Below, piece after piece: positions 32,719 to 43,158 of a stretch of 64,000 nucleotides of DNA; positions within the stretch are counted from its first letter, which is position 1, and each line of letters opens with the position of its first letter. Origin of the DNA: Adenophora triphylla var. japonica (Eukaryota; Streptophyta; Magnoliopsida; Asterales; Campanulaceae); contig JAFEMH010002099.1 in NCBI GenBank assembly GCA_022495995.1, forward strand, positions 186,001 to 250,000, read 5' to 3'. The translations under genes were made by a program, and so were the position numbers. A model generated the notes under the pieces. The model saw nothing but the letters and a program-made list of their open reading frames with translations. It ran no database searches and was not told where the DNA came from.

Positions 32719-32728
32719 CTTATATAGG
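32719..32728 (-). promoter_or_regulatory. TATA box of the small peptide gene
   Basis: The - strand reads CTATATAAGG. A CT-rich leader with CATCTCCTCAATTCTCC follows, as in plant start regions. Transcription would begin around 32690 and reach the donor at 32647. Confidence 0.55.
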
Positions 32729-32739
32729 AAGTCATTAGG

Positions 32740-33581
32740 GTATGTGTGAGAGATTTTCTCTTTAATCTTTATATTCTTTTCCATTTATTTTTCTAGGCCA
32801 AATTAATTAATGCAATATGGTGCCCACAAATTTTACCATAATTTCACATAGAATTATAACTTTTGGTGTACATAGGATTCACAAGTAACATTTTGTCCCA
32901 AACCAAATCCTAGCCCTAACGTGAACCGTTAAAATTTTAACAGAAGTTAACATATGCCGGGCACAAGTATATTTTAATCATCTCTAAAACCTAATTTAAT
33001 TTTACGTGCCATACCCTCCTCCTCCGCCCCCACTTAAAATGTCATCAGATAATAAACAACAAAAAAAAAACAAACAATTGTGCCCCTCATTTCTAGCCAT
33101 GTGAGGGGCCTCATATCAACTTCCATTAAATTTTAACAGTCCGTTAGGACTAGAACTTTGTTTGAAATAAAATGTTAGCTGAAGATTTTATGTAAACTTA
33201 TGATGAAATTTGTTGACAGTAAAATACATATTTTGGTCTTTTTTATTTCTTCATCGAAAGAATATTTGTGATTTATTTTCATGGGTGCTCCACCAAATGA
33301 GGCAAAATTAAGTGGGGATTTCCCAATATCACCAATAATATGTTTATATAAATGAAAAAAATGATGGAAATGTTTTGTCTTGTATGAACTATAAATAGAA
33401 ACAATCCACTTGGTGGATTATGAATTATGATAAAGTAAACGTCAACCAAATGCAGTGGGTTTGCCTATTTACATTGCCTTGTGATGTCGTTAGATTAGAG
33501 GTAAATCACTCTCCTTTATTATTACCCTTACTATGTTTTTGGCTAATCAGTGGGGGAGGGGAGTAAAAGTGTTTACAAGGA
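32740..33581. other. Upstream region of the small peptide gene, no other gene seen
   Basis: AT-rich, with ordinary intergenic composition. No exon, RNA gene or complete transposable element was recognised. Confidence 0.45.
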
Positions 33582-33749
33582 AAGCATTTGTTGGTTTAAT
33601 TCAAGCGTTTATGATTGTTTTTCAGTAGTTGGATAATTTATGATAAGTATGACGCATAAAATAGTAAGCATTTGTTGGTTTAATTCAAGCGTTTATGATT
33701 GTTTTTCAGTAGTTGGATAATTTATGATATGTATGACGCATAAAATAGT
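33582..33749. repeat. 84-bp tandem duplication
   Basis: AAGCATTTGTTGGTTTAATT starts at 33582 and 33666. The two copies are nearly identical (one visible difference, GATAAGTATG versus GATATGTATG), so the duplication is recent. Confidence 0.9.
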
Positions 33750-34430
33750 CTAATGTCAAACAGTGTTTTTTTTTTTTTTTTCGAACGAGAAATCAATTGC
33801 ATTCACAATAATAAAGAAGACGACACTCCACAAAGGTCGGAGACTCATCGCAAATATCAATAATAGTTTCATCTGTTAACTTACAACAAGACTATTTCAA
33901 TCTAAATCATGAGACGTTCGGATTTTATTCTAAGTAAAACTTGGACACCGATTCGAACCGGCATTCAAGAAATCGCTTCTCGGATAAGATTTTGCGTTGA
34001 GAACGTGATGTATTATAAAATCCGGATTGACAAGAAAATGCCCACCAGACATTTCAAAATCTACGAAACGTTCTTATGCATCAAAAATGATGGCATCCAC
34101 TTTATTTTGAAACAATGTGAGACTCGTCGCAAATACAAGAAAATTAAAACAGCAAACAAACAAACATACAATCATAGACTCTTAACAATGAGAGAAATAT
34201 ACGGCTCTCAACAAAGGAGATAAATTTATTATATGACAAAATAATTAAAAATCTCAACAACACAATTGTTTGTAATCTCAAAAAGTTAAAATTACAAAAA
34301 ATTGTATTGTTTGAGAATGTTTACAATGATAATTAACAAAGAAAATAGGAAGAAAAAAATAAATAAATGTCAAAGCTTAAGTTAGGGAATCTTAATTACT
34401 ACTCTCAGTTTTTTTGAAGAGTGCTCTTAT
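33750..34430. other. Possible retroposon piece on -, otherwise intergenic
   Basis: A T run at 33765-33781 followed by TCGAACGAGAAATCAATTGC could be the reversed poly(A) tail of a LINE/SINE on the - strand. A + strand open frame of 104 codons (33909-34223) has no domain I recognise. Confidence 0.35.
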
Positions 34431-34949
34431 GAAAAATTAGTTTTTCTATAATATTATGGTAAAACTAGTTTTTGGACCTGGTTTACATACATACTACATG
34501 GGTTGAACCGGTTGGCGGTTTATTAACAAAACAAAATCGGTCAATATAAACTTAAATCCAACAAACAGTCAAACACACGCACAGTAAAACACACAGTTAC
34601 ATCGCAAATCGGAGAAATTCAGCAAGCTGAACCACAATTCAAGCCATAATCATTCGGTTTCAGTCGATCGAGATACTATAGCAATCAATGACAGCTTCTT
34701 CATATAAAATCGATTATCAATCGAAAGATTTACAATTATTCTTAATTGTTTCATTTAATCCAGATAATTTTTAATTAGGTTAAGATAAACTTACATGATT
34801 TTGAAGATAAAATTGGTAATAATTCGAATTCTCCATTACTCGAATTGCAAGTACACTCACGAAATTGATTAGTTAACATTATAATTGAATTACTACAGAT
34901 AATGCTACTGTAATTGATCAAATTCCTCGTGTAGTTGATGATGATCATG

Positions 34950-36240
34950 AAACATGTAAGCCAACATGTAAGCCAATTTGTAATACCAGTGATTGGTTTT
35001 CGTAATACCAGTGTTTATGTTTGTAACTAATTTGTAATCTGATTTGCTTGTGCTTATGATGTGCCATCACATCTATTTCTGTTATGCAGTGCATGTTTTT
35101 AAATATGTCAATGCTTTTCGTATAATGTGACAGTGTTTATTTAAAAATGTGCCAGTACCTAATATGTGTTCTGCCAATGCATGTTTATTTCTCATTCGCA
35201 ATGGCCAGCGTTTTTAAATGAGTATGCCAGCACACCTGTTTTTCTAATGCCAGTGCATTTGCTTGTTTCCCAAAGCCATTGCTTGTATTTTTAAGGTGCT
35301 ATTGTTTCTAATATAATGTGCCAGCTCAACTATATCTTTTGTGACAGTTAATGTACTTGTTTAATTACGGTCATTGCTTGTGAAAATAAGGTATTAGTGT
35401 TTGTAAGTGTGACAACACACCTGTTTCTCTAGTACCAGTGCATTTGCTTATTTTCCAAAGCCATTGCTTGTGTTTTTTTAGGTGGCAGTGTTTCTAATAT
35501 AATGTGCCAGCACATATGTTTCTGTTGTGATAGTGAATGTACTTGTTTAATAACGGTCATTGCTTGTGAAAATAAGGTGCCAGTGTTTGTAAGTAAGTGT
35601 GCCAGGACACTTGTTTCTCTAGTGCCAGTGCATTTGCTTGTTTTCCAATGCCATTGATTGTGTTTTTAAGGTGCCAGTGTTTCTAATATAATGTACCAGC
35701 ACATATGTTTCTGTTGTTCCAGTGAATGTACTTGTTTAATAACAGTCATTGCTTGTGAAAATCAGTGTTATAAAAGTCACTCTATGCTGTATAGGCCCCG
35801 CCTAGGCTCTATGAAGTCATAAAACGCCGCGATAAACTCTAAATCCGCCTAGAAACACGTTCAGTCAGAAAATCGTCGTCTGGGTTCATTTCCGACACCG
35901 CTTATTGAGTCAAGGCTCGAGAGCTTCTTCCATCCTTCTTCTTGCAGCCACATCAAGTTATTTGATTGTAATATTGTAAATTATGTTTAAATTCTCGGCC
36001 TCGTCTAAGCCCCACCTAATCGCTAGACCCGGCTCCGACATCTAGCGATCGCCTAGCGATTTTTAGAATCTTGGTGAAAATAAGGTGCTAATGTTTGTAA
36101 GTAAGTTTGTCAACACATTTTTATCTAGCGCTAGTGCATTTGCTTGTTTTCCAAAGCCATTACTTATGTTCTTAAGGTGACAGTGTTTCTAATATAATGT
36201 GCCAGCACATATGTTTCTCTAGTGACAGTGTTATTGTTAA
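34950..36240. repeat. Left GTGCCAGTG-type degenerate repeat tract
   Basis: Blocks of about 180 bp repeat in order: GTGCCAGTGCATTTGCTTG, TTTTCCAAAGCCATTGCTTG, AAGGTGCCAGTGTTTCTAAT, ATAATGTGCCAGCACATATG, GTGAATGTACTTGTTTAAT. At least four blocks can be followed (about 35230, 35410, 35600, 36110). A hAT MITE interrupts the tract at 35763-36073. Confidence 0.8.
35763..36073. mobile_element. hAT-type MITE, family D
   Basis: Starts CAGTGTTATAAAAGTCACT; inverted right end CAAGATTCTAAAAATCGCT. The 8-bp duplication GTGAAAAT lies at 35755-35762 and 36074-36081. The interior has CGCCTAGGCTC and CGATCGCCTAGCG motifs, as in a widespread plant hAT MITE type. Removing it restores the repeat-tract phrase GCTTGTGAAAATAAGGTGC. 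Confidence 0.9.
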
Positions 36241-36284
36241 TCTAATCTCTTTAATTTATTTTTTTGCGGCAAGCCATGTTGATT

Positions 36285-37191
36285 TTACTTCATCTCTGTT
36301 GGGGATAAAATCAAAGACATGGGAAGAATTGTATCAATTGTACAAGAATCATGCTAATGAATTGGGATTTAGTGTTAAGATGACAAGCTCACGTGTCTCG
36401 AAGAAAACATCAAGGCCAATAGATAAGTATTTCATGTGTTCATGCCAAGGATACACTAATGTAACATGAAATGAAATTGATGTTCCAACTCAAGTCGATG
36501 AAATTGAGATTCCATCTACATTGGAACGAATTGAAAACCCAAATAAAAAAATGAAGAGAAAAAGATCTCCTTCTAAAAGGACAGGTTTTAAGCTCTTATG
36601 AGAGTAAAGTTATTAAATAAGGAAGACTTATATGAAGTTGCACAACCATGAGATGACAAGGCCAGAATGGAACCACTTAAAGCGAAGTGAGAGGTCAATA
36701 TCAGAAGCTAAAGGTAAAATAATAGAGCAATTTGAAAAAGTTGGCATCAAACCAACTGATGGATATAATGTTTTAGCAAAGGCGGCTGGTGGGGAGGAAT
36801 ATGTTGGGCATACAAGAAGAGATCATATTAATTTTGTATAGAGATTGAGAATGAAAAAAAAATTAGAAATAGGCGATCCACATAATGTAATTGATAGATT
36901 AAGCCAATTTGAGGTTGAATGATTCTACTTCAAAATGCAGTTTAGGGAAGAAAGTAGACTCATTACTTTATTTTGGAGAGATGGTATGATGAAGGTGGAT
37001 TATGAATTGTATGGGGATGTTGTTGTGTTTGATATAACTTATGACACAAATAGATACAATCTTATTTGTACACCAATAGTTGGGGTGAACAACCACTGCG
37101 CAACATGGTGATGTTTGGATTTGCTTTCTTAACAAATGAAAAGACAGAAACATTTGTTTGGTTTCTCAAAGAATTCATAAAATCAATGGGA
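36285..37191 (+). pseudogene. FAR1/MudrA-type transposase, N-terminal and first DDE part (broken)
   Basis: The FAR1 DNA-binding region (EELYQLYKNHANELGFSVKM, then YFMCSCQGYTN) is followed by a Lys/Arg-rich linker (KKMKRKRSPSKRT). Next come the HNHEMTRPEWNHLKRSERSI region (36632-36841), GHTRRDHINFV, and the DDE-side segment (WRDGMMKVDYELYGDVVVFD; NLICTPIVGVNNH; FAFLTNEKTETFVWFLKEF). Several in-frame stops and frame changes (near 36465, 36600, 36840, 37100) make it a pseudogene. The last codons run straight into the CACTA insertion at 37192. In MULEs this protein cuts and pastes the element; in plants relatives became the FAR1/FHY3 light-signalling factors. Confidence 0.82.
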
Positions 37192-37593
37192 CACTACTAC
37201 ATTTCTGACCTAATGTAACGCCAATTTTCGTTGCATTAGGGCCCAAAAACCGTTACATTAGGCCTAATGTAACGCCAAATGGCCGTTGCATTCTCTTGCG
37301 TTGCATTAGGTCTAATGCAACGACATAGTAAGCTAATGTAACGCCAGAGCTTTGGCGTTGCATTAGGTAAATACCTGATGCAACGCCATTTACCTGATGC
37401 AACGCCAATTTTAAAACTATATGAACACCTAATGCAACGCCAAAAAGAACCTAATGCAACGCCAAAAAGAACCTAATGCAACGCCAATTTAAAAAGTGGA
37501 TGAATACCTAATGTAACGCCAAAAATTAAATGAGTCCCTAAAATTTATTACATAATTTCACAATTTTATTAATTTTTTTAATTTTCTTTTTTT

Positions 37594-37596
<3 letters not shown>

Positions 37597-37662
<66 letters not shown>
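37597..37662. repeat. (TA)n microsatellite in the CACTA element
   Basis: About 33 TA dinucleotides, followed by A-rich and T-rich runs. Non-coding. Confidence 0.9.
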
Positions 37663-37666
<4 letters not shown>

Positions 37667-38140
37667 AAAAATATATATATATTTATTCTCAAACAATCCC
37701 TTAACTTTTTTTTTTCTCAAATTAGTCCCTTAATGTTTTTTATTCTCAAATTAGTCCCTTAATGTTTTTTATTCTCAAATTAGTCCACCACCGTCCACCA
37801 CCGTCCACCACCGTCAACAACCATCCACCACCATCCACCACCGTCCACAACCGTCCACAACCATCCAAATCATCCACAAATCAAACAAAAATTTGTACAA
37901 ATCGAAATAAAACACAAAATACAATAACAAATCGAAAGGAAACCCATGAAATATGTTTGGGCTCGTCGGAATCCATGGAATTAGTTTGGGTTCGTCGGAA
38001 TCCATGTAGATCTGGTTGAGCCTCGCCGGAGATGATGAAAGGGAGAGAAGAAGACGGCGTTGGAGGAGAGAGAGAAGAAGACGGCGTTGGGGAGAGAGAG
38101 AAGAAGACGTTGGAGGGGAACGGCGGATCCACCGTTGCCA

Positions 38141-39140
38141 TATGCCCTATACCCTATGTCCTATATCCTATAGGGTATACCCTATACCCTATAGGGTATA
38201 CCCTATACCCTATACCCTATAGGGTATACCCTATACCCTATAGGGTATACCCTATAGGGTATACCCTATACCTTATACCTTATAGGGTATACCCTATACC
38301 CTATAGAGTATACCCTATACCATATGCCCTATACATTATACCCTATACCCTATATCCTATACCCGATATCCTATAGGGTATACCTTATACCCTATAGGGT
38401 ATACCCTATACCATATGCCCTATACCCTATGCCCTATATCCTATAGGGTATACCCTATAGGGTATACCCTATACCATATGCCCTATACCCTATGCCCCAT
38501 ATCCTATAGGGTATACCCTATACCCTATAGGGTATACCCTATACCATATGACCTATATCATATACCCTATATCCTATAGGGTATACCCTATACCCTATAG
38601 GGTATACCCTATATACCATATGCCCTATATCCTATAGGGTATACCCTATACCATATGCCCTATACCTTATACCATATACCCTATACCCTATAGGGTATAC
38701 CCTATACCATATGCCATATGCCCTATACCCTATAGGATATAGGTTATAGGGTATAGTGTATAGGGCATAGGGTATAGGGTATAGGATATAGGGTATAGGA
38801 TATAGTGTATAGTGTATAGGGTATAGTGTATAGGGTATAGTGGTATAGGTATAGGGTATAGGGTATATGGTATGTATAGGGTATAGGGTATAGGGTATAG
38901 TGTATAGGGTATAGGGTATAGTGTATAGGGTATAGGGTATAGGGTATAGGGTATAAGGTATAGGATACAGGTTATAGGGTATAGTGTATAGGGCATAGGG
39001 TATAGGGTATAGGGTATATCAGATAGGAGTATAAAAAGATATGTATAAGGTATAGGGTATATGGTATAGGGTATAGGGTATAGGATATAGGATATAGGTT
39101 ATAGGGTATAGTGTAGGGTATAGGGTATAGGTTATAGGAT
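38141..39140. repeat. Inverted CCCTATA / TATAGGG heptamer array
   Basis: From 38141 to about 38735 the + strand is dominated by TACCCTATACCCTATA with frequent CCCTATAGGG flips. From about 38735 to 39140 it is dominated by TATAGGGTATAGGG. The heptamer TATAGGG differs by one base from the plant telomere unit TTTAGGG. The two halves are complementary, so the array could fold back on itself. Long open frames here (TLYPIPYTLYPI repeats) are translations of the repeat, not genes. Confidence 0.92.
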
Positions 39141-39460
39141 TTTGGCGTTGCATTAGTAATTTTGGCGTTACATTAGGATTTTGGCGTTGCATTAGTAATT
39201 TAGGCGTTACATTAGGATTTTGGCGTTGCATTAGACTCGTTACATTAGCTCTGGCGTTGCATTAGGTGCGTTACATTAGCTCTGGCGTTGCATTAGATGC
39301 GTTACATTAGCTCGTTGCGTCCATTAGCCGTTACATTAGCTCTGGCGTTGCATTAGGTGCGTTACATTAGCTCTGGCGTTGCATTAGATGCGTTACATTA
39401 GCTCTTGGCGTTACATTAGATGCGTTACATGCGTTACATTAGGTCAGAAATGTAGTAGTG

Positions 39461-39540
39461 GGAGGAAAAGAATCAAAAACAATTTTCAGCGATCAAGACT
39501 TTGCAATGTCAAAAGCAATTGAAAAGCTAACTTATATTTT
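39461..39540 (+). pseudogene. FAR1-type transposase, continuation after the CACTA insertion
   Basis: In frame with the residues before the CACTA, it reads GGKESKTIFSDQDFAMSKAI, the conserved stretch with the second catalytic Asp (SDQD) of MULE/FAR1 transposases. Coding similarity fades after about 39525, where repeat-tract sequence begins. Confidence 0.8.
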
Positions 39541-39855
39541 ATTGCTAATGTTTCTGTTAATAAATGTCAGTGCATGTATTTATAAAAGTTCCAGTGATTG
39601 TTTTTAGACTATGTTATTGTTAATGTGCCAGTGTTAATATTTATAATTACCAGTGTTAGTCTTTTACAAATGCCAGTGCATGTGGTTATAAAAGTTCCAA
39701 TATTTTTTTTTAGATTATGTTATTGTTAATGTGCCAGTGTTAATATGTATAAGTGCTAGTATTAGTCTTTTATAAGTGACAGTGTTAGTCTTTTATAAGT
39801 GCCAGTGTCAGTCTTTTATAACTGTCGACTTTTGTCTTTTTTTAAGGAGGGATAT

Positions 39856-42720
39856 TGTCACGACCCTAAGCCTAGGCACAATATTGGTCACACGTGAGGC
39901 ACGTGAGGTTGGGTATGCCTTGCATATCATCCTTGGTTGTGTCATTTGATTGCTTACGTGTTCATTTTGAGCCATTTTGTTGAACTATGTGACTTTGAGA
40001 TGTTATAACTTGATTTAATGCTATAATGTCTAAATAAAGAAAAGTGGTGTAGTTCATTGGTAACACTTGGTTTGTAATTGAAAGTGTTATAAAAGTTGCG
40101 AGGAGCTTACGTGTAAAAGAAAGTTTAAGGAAGTTGTTTTGTTCATTTTCAAACTTTGAGGAGCTTGACTGTAAATGTGTTATATATATCTTGTGTAAAG
40201 CTTCCTATAGAAGCTTATCTACGTTCCTCAGTCTTCTCCATGTTTCTACCAGCCTAGGAAGAGCCTAAACCCTAGCTTAACATCTACAAATTCCCAGAAA
40301 TTCAGTTGTTGGTGTTGATTGATTCCAACTTGGAAATTTTGCTAAGGGAAGTGAGTTGAGCAAGAAGAAGTGGCTTTCTTTCCCTTTTATTTAGATAACT
40401 TGAGGTAAGTTGTTGTGTTTCTTTTCTTATAAATGTCCATACCCAGTGAATTAATGGTTATGTGATGTTATTATGATTGTGTGAGTGGTTGTTGACAAGT
40501 TTGTAGCTTGTAACTTCAAGAACCATGAACTGAGCAGTGGTAGTTGATAAAGAGGTAAAAAGTTGATATCTTGGCTTGGGTTGGGATTGAATCATGTTAT
40601 ATATGTGTTATGGGACTGTAAGGGAGTATATTAAAGTCCCCAAACCAAGTTTATTATTGCTGAAAACCGCCTTGAAATAGCTGAGAACAAAGGTGGTAGA
40701 ACTATGTTGTTGTTGTTGTGTTTTACTGATGTTCGAAGGCTGCCTGGGGGTTCTGGTGCAAGGGCACGACTCGTGCCTATGAGCACGAGTCGTGACCCTC
40801 AGGGGGGACTCGTGAGAGGTAGTCGTGCTATTGGAATCAGTCGTGCAGGGAAGTTTCACGACTCGTGCACTCATGCACGACTCGTGACCAGAACAAGGGT
40901 CTGGGGTCAACTTTGGGGCCTTGTAGACCTAGGTAAAAGGGTAGGGATTGAACCACTCTTTAACTAAACTTGTAGTACAACTTTAGTACAACATTGTAGC
41001 ACTTGGAATTGTCCAAAAAGGTTTTGGCAAGAGCTTTAAAAATTGATCTAAAGTTGATTGAAAGACAGTTTTATTGCGAAAGGGTTATAATCTGCAGTTT
41101 TGGTCCATTTTCTAGGCTTTGTAAACCTAGGCTAAACAACTCGGATTGGAACACTTTTTGATCCTGTATTTAGTACAACTATAGTACTACATTAAGGAAT
41201 TTGAATTGGGCCAATTGGATAACGGGAAGTGCTTTAAAAGTGGTCGTGAACTTGCTTGAAAGGCAGTTTTTGACCATTGAACCAAATGTTATAAAACTTG
41301 GTTTTTGAACTTGAACCCTAAAGGGAAGTTGTTTAATATTGTATGGTGGTGGCTTAGGGCTACTTAAATGTTGTTGTATCCCTATGTGATGATCATTGTA
41401 GGGTTATTTGCTCTATAGTGCCTAAAATGAGTAGGGCATTACATCATTGGTTTGAACAAGAGGAATAACACCTTGTTTCTTAGTTCCATGGTATGAAATG
41501 GATTATGTAAGAATTATGCAATATAGTTGATGACATAAGGACTTACTTGTTCATAGTTAATTGTGTACAAAGTGTTCAAATACTTGTTGCACTGTTTCTT
41601 TGGTTGAACATGAGTACTTAATACCATGTCATTGCATTGTTGTTATTCAATAGTGTTGAAATACATGTGCACTATTGTTATTGATTTAACATGAGTTATA
41701 GTTCCATGTTATATATATATATTGATGTCCCATAGGGTGGACTTATGTTCAAGTAACTGTTATGTACTTGACTATGATGGTATCAGCTGAATATTGTGGG
41801 GGTATATGGGATCCCAACACTTATGAGAAGATATTTCATAAGTTGTTTCGATTGCCTTATACCTGTGACCTCTCCCCCGTCTGTGGCCACGGTCTGGGGG
41901 TGCGCAGCTTCTATGGATATGTGCAGTCATGCCATATGAACGCTGATAACTTATATTGATCTCTTTTGGGGTCGTATAAGACGTGAATAAGCACTAGCAT
42001 TTCACGAGAGCGGAGTATCCCTCCCACCGTTGTACTACATATGATTCAGATGGGAATGGTAAGGGAAAGGTAACGTAATGTGTTTACTGTTTCCCAATGT
42101 GTTATTGAGCAACTTGATTGTATGTTGCATTGTATATGACTTATTGGTCAGAAGGAAAAGGTAACGTAATGTGTTTACTGTTTTCCAATGTGAGCAACCT
42201 GTTTATGTGTTGCATATTGTATGGCATATTGTTGCATACATAATGACTTGCTGAGATTTTATCTCACCCCTTCTCCCTTTACTGTTTTAGATCCCGCTGA
42301 GACAGGTGGACCGGACCAGTGAGGCCGGGGAAGAGTTTGGCTCCTTTTGGGTTGTCAGGGTACGAGTTCTTTTGGGAGTTGGGCTGTTTTTGGTTGTTAT
42401 TCTTTTGGGAAATGTATTGTATATAAAGTTTTACAACATGTTTCATTTGTGTCGTGTTGTAAGTAACTTAAACTTGGGTTGTGTTTGGTTGGCTTGTGTA
42501 TAGCCTTTCTAGTTGTATATTTTGTTAAAACAGGTTGTGTTTGGTTTGAGAACAGGTTTGCATATTGCCTCTGTGTAGAGAGGTTATTTTGAAATGGTTT
42601 TTAAAATGTGTTGTGTACTTTTCAAGTAAAAGAAAAGAAAAGTTTTTTTTAAATGGTATATTTTGGGACCCTCCATCCTGTGACACGATTTATAGGTTCT
42701 GGAGTTGGGAGGCGCCCACA
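39856..42720 (+). repeat. 5' LTR of the gypsy element
   Basis: A TATA-like TTATATATATC lies at about 40178-40189, a likely promoter. A cluster of CACGACTCGTG palindromes lies at 40760-40890. A GGTAACGTAATGTGTTTACTGTTT segment occurs twice (42069 and 42160). Confidence 0.93.
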
Positions 42721-42722
42721 GT

Positions 42723-42734
42723 TGGTATCAGAGC
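42723..42734 (+). other. Primer-binding site (tRNA-Met type)
   Basis: TGGTATCAGAGC lies two bases after the 5' LTR and matches the complement of the initiator tRNA-Met 3' end. Confidence 0.92.
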
Positions 42735-42820
42735 TTTGGCTAGAGTCAAGGGTAGATGTCTAGTCTAAGGGGGAGTGTGTGATATCTGACGCCGAGTGTT
42801 TCCTGCAGGGGATCAGTGTA

Positions 42821-43158
42821 ATGGCTAAAACTAGTGGTGACCAGCAGGGAAATATTGGTGATCAGGGGGCTGGGGGAGGTCCTAATGCTGAGATGATGGC
42901 AATGTTTCAGACTTTCCTCCAGACTATGGCAGCTCAGGGTAGAGCACAAAGCAGAACTGAGGTAAGGCCAACACAGGGCCTAGAAAAGTTTATCAAATTG
43001 TCTCCACCAAGCTTCAACGGAGATCCAGATCCGCAGATAGCTGAGAGATGGTTGGAGGCTATGACCAAAATCTTTACTGCAATGGAGAGCACAGATGAAG
43101 AAAAGGTCAGATGTGCAGTGTTTAAGCTAGAGGGTCCAGCTGAACATTGGTGGCAGAT
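42821..43158 (+). pseudogene. gag N-terminal part of the gypsy element
   Basis: ATG at 42821. A Gly/Gln-rich start is followed by the retrotransposon gag capsid opening (LSPPSFNGDPDPQIAERWLE) and ends GPAEHWWQ before a stop caused by a frame change at about 43150-43158. The capsid continues in the next frame at 43147. A single-base loss fits. Confidence 0.88.

Larger units (their letters stand above)
37192..39460. mobile_element. CACTA (CMC) element, non-autonomous
   Basis: A perfect inverted repeat of about 30 bp (CACTACTACATTTCTGACCT...) ends both sides. The 3-bp duplication GGA lies at 37189-37191 and 39461-39463. Subterminal AATGCAACGCC / GGCGTTGCATT repeats fill 37205-37520 and 39140-39450, as transposase-binding repeats do in CACTA elements. 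Inside are a (TA)n run, a CCACCGTCCA minisatellite (37782-37865) and a CCCTATA/TATAGGG array. No transposase gene is seen. Excision would rejoin the FAR1 frame exactly. Confidence 0.93.

Noticed and set aside
33909..34223. 104-codon open frame
   Set aside because: No recognisable domain, ordinary AT-rich composition, no promoter or splice context. Noted only as part of an intergenic entry.
38141..39140. Interstitial telomere or chromosome end
   Set aside because: The unit is TATAGGG, not TTTAGGG, occurs in both orientations and is enclosed by CACTA subterminal repeats.
38032..39231. Long open frames with TLYPIPYTLYPI-type repeats on both strands
   Set aside because: They are translations of the 7-base CCCTATA/TATAGGG array, where 21 bases give 7 codons without stops. 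No start context or conserved domain.
40608..40967. Open frames around the CACGACTCGTG cluster (also at 48046-48405)
   Set aside because: They lie in the non-coding part of the gypsy LTR and exist twice only because the LTR does. The palindromes keep both strands open.
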